In this document: piece by piece, positions 56,198 through 64,000 of the stretch
Layout of the letters: each line of letters opens with the position of its first letter
Position numbering within the stretch: the stretch's first letter is position 1
Assembly: GCA_010015745.1 (NCBI GenBank)
Contig: ML978290.1
Span: 1-64,000, forward strand
From: Setomelanomma holmii
Lineage: Eukaryota; Ascomycota; Dothideomycetes; Pleosporales; Phaeosphaeriaceae
Length of the DNA: 64,000 nucleotides
Direction: 5' to 3'
The notes under the pieces: generated by a model
What the model was told of the DNA's origin: nothing
The model's database searches: none
What the model saw: the letters and a program-made list of their open reading frames with translations, nothing else
Made by a program: the position numbers and the translations under genes

Positions 56198-56482
56198 TCA
56201 ACGAAATGTTCGCAGATCCCGCTCAAGCAGCGACACCTCACGCCTGATGCGTCCTCTTGTTCTCCTGCAGCATGGTTAGCAGAGCTCGATGAGACACGAT
56301 GACGCATTAATGCTCCTGGTCAACACTTACTCGGCACCTTCAAATGGGCGGAATGTTTCCATTATTCGCTGCATGCCATGCTGTATGCGTTCTTCGCATG
56401 ACTTCACGGGTTTCACGTCGTGCTTTGCATAAAATACCTCAATCTTTGCGACGCACGTGAAGGTGAGGATATTGTCGGCCAT
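56198..56482 (-). CDS. small hypothetical protein, 72 residues, one intron
   Basis: This gene is too short for ordinary ORF calling. The ATG at 56482 has a good context (GCCATGG). Exon 1 (56331-56482) encodes MADNILTFTCVAKIEVFYAK and continues to METFRPFEGA. A 66-nt intron follows with donor GTAAGT, branch CTAAC and acceptor CTGCAG ten bases later, a textbook fungal intron. Exon 2 (56198-56264) adds about 22 basic residues before the stop. No family is recognised. The strong intron and start context are the main evidence; the reading frame of exon 2 is less certain because it is short. Sequence upstream at 56500-56715 is also open on this strand in another frame and might belong to the same transcript. 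Confidence 0.45.
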
Positions 56483-57114
56483 GGCCTCGGTGTATCGCCG
56501 AGATAAGTGTCGATGTATGGGCCAGCTTCGATGATGAATTTGCGCTCGAAAAGCTGTAGCTTCAGCAGTTGTTCCAGACCAATCTCACCCATCTGTATGC
56601 TGAAGCGTGGCATGCAAAGTCCGGACGCACATCTCGCGCGGTAGCTGGCTTCCTTGGGGAGTGCCGGATAGAAATGCAGCAACCGCTGGCTCTGTTGGAC
56701 CGCTGCAGACATCATCGTGCGCAGAACGTGGTCGAAAATGCTATTTTAGAGTTGGGGAACCGCTGATGCGCGCGCCAAGGCAAGGATGAGGGGTACATTC
56801 GCGCGCCGTATTGAGGTTGAGGTGAAAGCGAAGAAGATGCGACACCCACACCGGACGTGTCCCGCGCGACCTCAACAATTCGAATCCTCAAAAGCAGAAA
56901 TCTATGGAAAATCAGACTCGCGAGTAGACACTCACGAGCCTGACAGCACTCGGATTTGCTTTGCAGGTATCTTTACATGATAATGACTTGCAGCTTGGTT
57001 TTCAATCACATATTCTCACCCCAGGCACAACGTCAACTTCAGCATCGCTTCCGGTCGCTCAACCCATGACCTGCGAAGTTGAAGCCTACTCGACACCGGC
57101 TACAGCCATTCAAG
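56483..57114. other. no gene identified
   Basis: Spacer between the small gene and the 3' end of the 57115-58731 gene. It contains an open minus-strand frame (56413-56715) without a recognisable domain. Confidence 0.45.
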
Positions 57115-58731
57115 CTAGCGACGATACCCCTTGTACCACTTCCTCCTCGCCCCATTATGCTCACTCTCCAAATTCAGCGGCGTTCCTACCCTCTCGAAAT
57201 CTGACGACATCCCCGAAGTCGAAGACAAAGTCGCAATCGACTCCTCCGACTCCTTGGCTTGCTCCTGGACTCCCTGACTCGGTTCGTTCTTCTTCACCTC
57301 TGTCATGTCCTCGAGAACGGAATGCTTATCTCTGTCAAAGGCCTCAGTGCTTTGCGCGGCTTTGGCGGCTTTGATGCCAGGCACATCTAGCGGCGCAGGA
57401 ATAGCGCTTCTCTGCTCATACGCACTCCCCTGAGGCGGTAACGAAGCGATGTTTTGGAAGCAGCTGATGTTCTGCATCGTAAGGGTGAGGTCGTCAATGG
57501 CTTTATTCACATCGTCGTTCGATGACTGAGTGATTCCAGTCTTGCTTTGGCCACCTGGACTCGATTTTGGCTCTTGAGAACCTGGTTGAGCCATGGCATG
57601 CAGAGGCTTGGACCAGTCTTCATCCGAGAGCACATCTGGGATGAGCTCTGAAGTCTTCGTCGGGGAAGACGCCACCTTGTTACCAGATGTGCTGGAAGTG
57701 CGATTCCCAGGCTCCGCAATCTCCCTCTCCTGCTCAGCAGCCCGTAGCTGTCTAACATGATCAAGTGTCGACGACGAAGTTCTAGAACTTAGATTTGGTC
57801 GCTTCTTGAACACCATGAGCGGAGAAGGTTCCTCAACAGTAGTAGACATCAGCCGCGGGTCTTTGGCTTCGGGCTTAGGAGTATCAAGCAAGCCATCGTG
57901 GCCCGGCTGCTTCTCGTGAACCTTCGAGTATAGCATCTGCCCTGATTCAAGTCCACAGAGTTTCGTATTCGCATCTTTCGACCCAAGAGTAGGCCTTGCA
58001 GTATTCGTCTCTGCAGAGGTGCTCTGGCGATGCATTGCATTCAGAGGATCATCCGTGAAAGGCCGGAAATCTGCTCGTCGAATGCGCTCCCTAATCTCGC
58101 GCTCCGAAACGAGTGGTGGTGGTCGTCGAGCTAGTGTACCTTGTCTTGGATTCGCGTTGAAGCCGCTTGGTTCAAAGAGACCGCGCGGCACAGGAACTTG
58201 AAATTCTTCGTCGGCGAAAGAGAGACGCTTTTGGCGCTCTGAGTGAGGCATATGGCGTGAAATGCCGGTGGGTCTGTTTTGTGACGAGATTGGATTGACT
58301 AAAGCGTGGTCGTGGGGCGCTTGAATCGAAGTTGAAGTCTGTGATTGTGATAATTGGTTGTTTGAGGGTGTATTGGAAGCCAGTGTATTTTGCTGAGGTC
58401 GACCTCCAGGCCCCTGCCCCTGACGGCGATTGCGTTGGTTGCGGTTGTTATTTTGCGGCATGTTGAGAGTATCGTCTAGGTTGGTATTGAGAGGGAGTTG
58501 AAAGGCTTGTTCAACGATTTTGAAGAAGTACACGGAGCTTAGGAAGAATCCGAGAACGAGGAGTGCCTGAGTTCGTTGCCTGGGAGTGTGAAGGGTGCTC
58601 GCGTGGCTCCAGTCTTGCTGTGGGTGAATTATGCCTCTGTCACGAGGACGTAACCTGCGTCTTGGAGAGCGTATTCCCGAAGAGATCCTGAGGATGTGAG
58701 ACTTTCCGGCGCCAACGTCGCTGAGTGCCAC
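57115..58731 (-). CDS. large disordered protein, function unknown
   Basis: The frame of 538 codons has no introns. The first 90 residues are basic and contain one hydrophobic helix (ALLVLGFFLSSVYFFKIV, about residues 57-74). The rest, from MPQNNNRNQRNRRQGQGPGG onward, is low-complexity and rich in Ser, Pro, Gln and Arg. Short ordered-looking pieces are VSEREIRERIRRADFRPF and LDHVRQLRAAEQEREIAE. The ATG at 58461 could be the true start, giving 448 residues without the membrane helix. The frame is long and uninterrupted and has strong codon-like composition, so I accept it as a gene but cannot name a family. Its start is 16 bp from the 3' end of HET copy 2. Confidence 0.65.
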   Translation of the reverse strand: MALSDVGAGKSHILRISSGIRSPRRRLRPRDRGIIHPQQDWSHASTLHTPRQRTQALLVLGFFLSSVYFFKIVEQAFQLPLNTNLDDTLNMPQNNNRNQRNRRQGQGPGGRPQQNTLASNTPSNNQLSQSQTSTSIQAPHDHALVNPISSQNRPTGISRHMPHSERQKRLSFADEEFQVPVPRGLFEPSGFNANPRQGTLARRPPPLVSEREIRERIRRADFRPFTDDPLNAMHRQSTSAETNTARPTLGSKDANTKLCGLESGQMLYSKVHEKQPGHDGLLDTPKPEAKDPRLMSTTVEEPSPLMVFKKRPNLSSRTSSSTLDHVRQLRAAEQEREIAEPGNRTSSTSGNKVASSPTKTSELIPDVLSDEDWSKPLHAMAQPGSQEPKSSPGGQSKTGITQSSNDDVNKAIDDLTLTMQNISCFQNIASLPPQGSAYEQRSAIPAPLDVPGIKAAKAAQSTEAFDRDKHSVLEDMTEVKKNEPSQGVQEQAKESEESIATLSSTSGMSSDFERVGTPLNLESEHNGARRKWYKGYRR

Positions 58732-58747
58732 TGGAAGTTGGGAGCCT

Positions 58748-60840
58748 TCACACCAGTCTGATCACCTCATTATTGTTGCCATCTAATTCTTCTGTTCCAT
58801 TCTCGATGTAGCATGCCCCAACCAACTCATACTCCTCCTCTCTCCTTCTCAACACCAACGGTACTCGACCCCCTCGACACCACCAGACCTCATCACCAAC
58901 CATACTCGCCTCGGGCACAAGTGCCAGCAACTCGGTCTCCAACTGCGCCATACGTCTCAGTTCCATGTGATCGAAGTCCTTTCCCAAGAAATCCTCACCA
59001 AGTGCATCCCGCTGCCAGCGATCGCGAAACATGAATTTGGCGTTCGGAACGAGTTGAAAGCACGTATACCACATCGCCGCCATGACCACGGTCGGGAGAA
59101 TGTAGTACAGTTTGACGCGTGACCATAGCCCTGTTGTTGTTCGTTCGAGCGCAGTGAAGATGAATGGTCCAATGACACACAGGGTAAAAGCGTTGCGGAC
59201 AAGTGGCGGCAGATGCGATAGACTGCGCCGTCGGTACGCCGTAAGTAGCATGAGGGCGCGGGCTTCGTTGTAGGTAGTTTTCGAGCCGCATGTCACTGTA
59301 CCCAGGAAGCGGGTCCAGAAGGATTGATCGTAAGTAGTAGGGCTGAATTCTCGATGCCATGAGCCCAGTACGGAGAGACGGTGGTTCTCGCTCATTGTGA
59401 ACGTGTAGCGGAGACTGAAGGGGATGCTACTTTGCGTTGCTTCTGTGTGGCAGACGCGGCTGAGAGAACTGATGGATGAGATGCGATGGCCTGAGAGGTA
59501 CCGGGCTGAAACTGACATATTCGTCAGTGGTGAATGTGTTGTGTCTCCGCTGGAAGTCTGCGAAAATGTATTGAGGATCACCATACACGTCGCCTGCATT
59601 ACGCTGAGTCAGCATGAGACTTAGAGGCGTTGCGGTACTGCTCGTGGTGCTCCAATCTGGTACCCATTTCGGTAGGATTGTCTTTCCGGAAAGCCAGAAC
59701 GAAGTCATAGCAAGCGAATCGCGCCTGCGCCATGGTCTCCTGTTGACAATAGCAAACAAGTCCAGTGTGTTCTGTGCCCTCAGAATCTTTCTTGCTGCCT
59801 TGATGTACATGTCGTTGCGATGGTCAGCATTGTTTCGATCGTACCTTGGCCTGATACCATAGTGTCCGCGCCGACTGATCTCTTTACACAGTCCCAGTAA
59901 GCCGAACAACTTGTCGACCGGATCTGTGGCCTGACTGCGCATGAAGAGCGTCGACATTGCCAGAATGTTGCGTGGCTGGAAACAGATCGCTGACTCAGGG
60001 TTTGATGTATCCATGCCGGATCGCTCTGACCGGTGTTCACAGGCCATGGCAACGATGCTCGAGCTACAAGGACATTTCCGATCCCGGATGCACTTTGGCT
60101 ACCCAGACCAGCTTCCAAGACGATTGTCACGCCGACAACAAAATCAGGCCAAGATATCTTGTGGGATCCGCAAAGAACGGAGATGTCGTTCGAAAGTGCG
60201 ATTTCTTGTATGATCCAAATGCGTGCGAAGTATGGATTACGGAGGAGATGAAGCACTAGGAATGGTTTGGTGACATGCCATAATCCTTCCAGAACTGGTG
60301 GGAGTATTGTAGAGTTCGATTGCGGGCGATAAGCCAGGTTCCGTGCCATGTTGAACAAGGTCTCGATTGCCGCGCCGGTGGACCAATCCCCATTGCCTAG
60401 CCAAATGATCGTTCCTTTCGAGCGGCGGTATATTTCACCCATCCGCATCACTTGCTTCCCCTTCTCATCATCGTTCCTCTGGTCAATGCAAATCGCATCG
60501 ATCCAGAGACTTACATTCTTGTCCCGCTGACGAACTTGCATCAAGGCAGCGTGAAGATTCCCAGTGACGTGAAAATTGACACCGTTGACCTTGATTTTGC
60601 GGATGTTCCAACGAGGGTCTCCCCATACATAAGATAACGTGCTGCAATCGAGGTCCGGAGCCTTAGGCGATGCATGAGATGTTGTCTCAGGCAGGTGATG
60701 CTTTATGAGGGTACATGTTACGACTTCATCGTGCAATCCGCGATGTAGAACGACGATGCAAATATCGCTAGGGCCAATCTTGGTGGCACGCTTGCGATAT
60801 AAGTTATCGGAGAAAGGACCAAGGGTAGGCGAAGCAAATC
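58748..60840 (-). pseudogene. HET-domain protein, copy 2, with two frameshifts
   Basis: This is a paralogue of the HET gene at 44-46.4 kb on the opposite strand. The first frame carries IGPSDICIVVLHRGLHDEV, LDCSTLSYVWGDPRWNI, VSLWIDAICIDQRNDDEKGK, MRMGEIYRRSKGTIIWLG and YFARIWIIQEIALS. Near 59985-60000 the frame shifts; the next frame holds QATDPVDKLFGLLGLCKEIS and LPKWVPDWS. Near 59493-59515 it shifts back to the first frame for the C-terminal membrane part (FTLCVIGPFIFTAL, LPTVVMAAMWYTCFQLV), ending NEVIRLV. Introns at the two points were considered (GTGAAC and GTGATC donors). Copy 1, however, aligns through both places with matching length, so frameshifts fit better. No convincing start codon could be fixed; the N-terminus is overlapped by the 60804-61427 ORF. 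Confidence 0.72.
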
Positions 60841-61427
60841 CCTCGGTAGAGCATGGCGATGTTCGCGTGGGTGTCAGGGCTTGTCGCAGTCTCCTCGTCC
60901 TCGTATACTACCTCATCGTCAGCCACTTTCTGAACTCCGGTTGCACTCTTGTTGACGAACTTGGCTTCCACATGGTCCCTGGTCGACTGAGACTTTGTAG
61001 AATCATGCAAGAGAGGCGGGATGTCACAAAACACTCCAGCACTAGCTGTACTTGCAGTTGGAATCGGAGCCCTAGCCAGATGCGGTTCCCGGACATGGTT
61101 GCGCCTCGCTCGTCGCGCACGATCTGTAGCGTTGATACAAGGTGACACACTTCCACCTGGTACGAAGACTTGGCTACCATAGTACCGTTCTGTGCGCGCT
61201 TGGCGATCTTGTGAATAGTCTACTTTGCCATCCTCAGTGAGACCATAGGCGGCCATTGTGTTAGTCATGTGGGATCCTTGGTCGCTGGCATGTTCAAAAT
61301 CAAATGTTGTAAGTGTGGATGCAGTGGGAGCGTTTTGGCGGCGGTTCTTTCGTTTCTGTTGGATGGGTGAAGTGTCGTGAAGGGTGCGAGAGGCGCATGG
61401 ACGATTTGTTTCGCGTGTGCTGTTCAT
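60804..61427 (-). CDS. hypothetical ORF overlapping the HET copy 2 start
   Basis: The 207-codon frame starts MNSTRETNRPCASRTLHDTS and is uninterrupted. It is hydrophilic (DYSQDRQARTERYYGSQVF) and ends in a different frame inside the HET N-terminal region. It may be an independent gene, an upstream exon of the HET gene, or chance. No family recognised. Confidence 0.35.
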   Translation of the reverse strand: MNSTRETNRPCASRTLHDTSPIQQKRKNRRQNAPTASTLTTFDFEHASDQGSHMTNTMAAYGLTEDGKVDYSQDRQARTERYYGSQVFVPGGSVSPCINATDRARRARRNHVREPHLARAPIPTASTASAGVFCDIPPLLHDSTKSQSTRDHVEAKFVNKSATGVQKVADDEVVYEDEETATSPDTHANIAMLYRGICFAYPWSFLR

Positions 61428-62490
61428 TATGGTATTGCTTTTGAGGATACTTGTATGGAGTTCTGCGGTTCGCGAGGTATCTATAGGCGGCAGTGTTGCT
61501 CAGTAATCAAATTGCCGTAAAGCCCAAAGTGCGACGTCCTGTTGCTGTGAGAATACTAGAAATGTGACTTAAAAGTCTGATTTTTCCAATCGCCGCATAG
61601 CGCCATCTGCACGCATTGGCAGTGTTGTATGCGACGCATTACAGTTTTATCCGCTCGTCCCAGCTCCCACGTGTGGCGAAGGCCAAGTCCATTCAATCGT
61701 CAAACCTTTCGCAATATAGCTCAAACGTGTCAGCCTACACAGGGTGAGCTAGCTCGCCCTCCGACGTGAAAGCGATGTACGCCGAAGATGCGATACAGGT
61801 TCGACTTCTCCGTAGCAAAATGCGCAGTCTCTCGATCGGTTATTCTCGATGATGTTGAAGGATGCGACATTCCACCATAATGAGAGTAAGCTCATGTGCA
61901 TGCAGAGCAAGTAAGCGCTGTTGCATGGTGCTGGCAGTAATGCACTTCGCCTTGGCCTTGGCCATGCCTGATGATCAGGATACAGGACTTTACCTAATCC
62001 TCGTCGACATAGTGAAGTGACCGCTCGGTTGAGATTGTCTTTGTGGAAACTCGATGATGTTGGTGTTAGTGTCAAGACTCAAGACGCGTCGCGCTACAGC
62101 CTCGGCTGGACTTGCTCAGGTCTCATTCTAGCACATTACATAAGCACAACGTCTTGTTGCGCACTTCTCCATCCTGAATGGTCGCAGGTTTGAGTAGCGC
62201 ACACGCAACTCGATGGCCAAGATGCACAAAGCTGGTTTTCTGGAGGCTTAATGCGCCGAAGGCGTCCTAGTGGAGCAGTGACCTCCACATGACGATGCGA
62301 TGATTGTCGATGCAGAGCCGCACGCGAAGGCGTTTGCCGATCTCATGATGGCTACGTCATATGTTCATCCCTAGCACAGCTTGTTTTTAACAGACCGTGT
62401 CCTCCACCCCTCAATCACGTTACGACACAGGTTCAAGCGACTCCAGAACTCAATCCTACTTCATAACTACCAACCACATCCAGAATCACC
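61428..62490. other. no gene identified
   Basis: This kilobase lies upstream of the two divergent units on either side. Only short ORFs are present and no repeat was found. Confidence 0.5.
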
Positions 62491-63058
62491 ATGGGTCTAT
62501 TCAGCAGCAGCACCGAGAAGAGCACGGCGCAGCAATACCCCGTCAACCCAGACATCACTCGGCAATATGGCTCAGGCGCCGAGCAAGACCGCTACGGGAG
62601 CCACTTCGGCGCAAGCACCTCGAAAATCGAAGAGGGTATCAACAAGGGTATCGACAAGGTGAAGGAGGCGGCACGGTACAAGGGCGATGGTGCGGAGCAG
62701 GACCGTTATAACAGCCACTTTTCCCCTGTTGCACACGGCACCGATGCGTACAGGGTTCAGCAGGCAGTCGAGAGCCTACGGAAGAAGGCCGGTGGTCAGG
62801 CGAAGTCATCGTCGAGCTTCGGTCTTGGTTACGATGGTCGAAGACGGGCCGAGATCCTGGCCGGCGGCAATGGCTCGGGCGCAGAACAAGTACGACGATC
62901 ATCTCAGAAAAACCTACCAAGTCTTTGCTGACATTAAGCAGGACAACTTCGGAGGCCACTTTGCCCTGAACCGCGGAACGGTCGAGAGCGCCGCACAGAA
63001 GGTACAAGATGGTGCGCAGCGTGTGAAGAACAACGCACGCAACGTGCTAGACAAATAG
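62491..63058 (+). CDS. small protein with three GAEQD repeats
   Basis: Two exons (62491-62889 and 62942-63058) separated by a 52-nt intron (GTACGA donor, GCTGAC branch, AAGCAG acceptor) give 171 residues. The start is MGLFSSSTEKSTAQQYP. The protein contains three copies of one motif: GSGAEQDRYGSHF, GDGAEQDRYNSHF and, completed only by the splice, GSGAEQ-DNFGGHF. That the splice exactly restores the third copy is strong evidence for the intron. Between the repeats are short amphipathic helices (EEGINKGIDKVKEAARYK, VESAAQKVQDGAQRVKN). The sequence is hydrophilic and disorder-prone, in the manner of LEA-like or stress-associated fungal proteins, but I cannot assign a family. Confidence 0.8.
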
Positions 63059-64000
63059 ACGGCGGCCGCCCCCGTGTTGGCTTGACGGAGTCTGGGCCCA
63101 TGACCGCCACGACGAAAAACATCATGTAACAACAGAATGACAGCATCAATACGGATCACAATGTAAAATCATAATTCATCGACGCAGCCACCAGCCTGCG
63201 CACTTGGCCTTCATACCTATACGAAGCTGCGCGAGTCTCATTTGAGTGATATACGGACACAGAAGTGCTTGCTGTGCACTCCTGACCCAGTTGGTCTTGC
63301 GCTTTGCTCTGAGACCCCACGGTTTCAACGCAAATGCGTACGCCACTTTCGCTCGTCTCACACAGAGACAAGTTGTATGATTCTTCGGTCATCTTCATCT
63401 ATCAAAGTATTTAACGTCTGCGCTTTCTGTTCTAATTACATCACTCTAGATTTTGTTAGTGTTCGCCGCGGATTGTTGCACAACATGTAGGCTCCAAATG
63501 GGGTGCTCTAAGTCATTCAGCCAATCAGATCTCACTGTGCCAATGTGGGGACTACGGAACCACTCAGCCCTACGACCACAAGAAACCCATAATCTGACCT
63601 CAGCGGGGTCGACACACCAAACATAGCCTGCAAGCCACACATTTGCTCGACGCATGGTCTCAGCGTCGTCGACCTCACATGTACTTCTCGTCTTGGTGTG
63701 CTATACTTGCATATGGCGAGCACTTTATGCAGTGTTTTGGCAAGAGACATTTGCGGCAAAGTTAGGACAAAGAGGTAGCATCAACACTTTGCAGACCGAT
63801 GTCGCTGACGACACAAAGGGGTGCATCGATGTTGTGTGAGGGTCAGAAGGCTGAGTTGAAAGGCAGACTCGGCAGCGGTTCTAAAGAAAGGATGGCGAGG
63901 TTTGCGGATATATGAGAGTCCGGCGAGTAGGACATGTATAAGAGTGAGGTTGTTCTGATGTTGAGAGCATTATCACCACAAGAACAGCCTCAGTCATCAG
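63059..64000. other. no gene identified at the right edge
   Basis: Only short ORFs with no recognisable domain. A gene could start here and continue beyond the window. Confidence 0.45.

Noticed and set aside
59493..60000. Introns to rescue HET copy 2
   Set aside because: Possible GTGAAC and GTGATC donors exist, but copy 1 aligns collinearly through both regions, and the donors do not match the GTRNGN pattern of the live genes here.
1..64000. tRNA, rRNA or CRISPR features
   Set aside because: No candidate with a proper tRNA T-loop and acceptor pairing, no rRNA core sequence and no regularly spaced repeats were found by eye. A covariance-model scan would be needed to exclude small RNAs.

Overview
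The window is nuclear DNA of a filamentous ascomycete (Pezizomycotina). The support is a veA velvet regulator, HET-domain genes, an RTA1-like gene, a DUF7587 gene, a Fot1/pogo-type transposon, and short introns of 44-108 nt with GTRNGN donors, CTRAC-like branch points and YAG acceptors. The mix of families, DUF7587 especially, points to Dothideomycetes; that placement is inference. I saw no tRNA, rRNA or CRISPR array by eye.

Layout. 0-9.4 kb is an accessory, decayed stretch: a DUF7587 pseudogene with three in-frame stops, a possible remnant of an unknown gene, one live nuclear-type gene (3.7-4.9 kb), a broken Fot1/pogo transposase and a dead cytochrome P450. 9.9-23.8 kb is mostly core genome: a GPI-type aspartic protease, the clamp-loader subunit RFC4 (human RFC2 type), a small membrane-anchored acidic protein, a long-chain acyl-CoA synthetase ending in a peroxisomal signal, O-acetylhomoserine sulfhydrylase and VeA. 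23.8-28.3 kb is a 4.5 kb gap upstream of veA. 28.3-43.3 kb holds a flavin monooxygenase, a small membrane protein, an RTA1-like seven-helix protein, the TRAPP II subunit Trs130/TRAPPC10 (seven exons), an unknown 407-residue protein, protein phosphatase 5, and a divergent gene ending in a complete Spt4 domain.

43.3-61.4 kb is a second mixed block. Two paralogous HET-domain genes with membrane-spanning C-termini lie in opposite orientation about 12 kb apart, and both are broken (four stops in one, two frameshifts in the other). Between them sit a full-length ABCA-type transporter, a 422 bp TA-flanked MITE, a PXB/DUF3818 protein without a visible PX domain, and two unknown genes. The right end carries a 171-residue protein built on a three-fold GAEQD repeat.

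The genes do not form one pathway. Housekeeping genes (replication, sulfur assimilation, trafficking, transcription elongation, signalling) are interspersed with accessory genes that have mostly died. Nearly all nonsense changes can be explained by C:G to T:A transitions, which suggests repeat-induced point mutation or similar decay. I found no convincing undescribed multi-gene system. The most unusual signals are a recurrent C-to-G skew switch towards the 3' end of several coding strands, the inverted HET pair, the MITE, and an Spt4 domain at the end of a long open frame.
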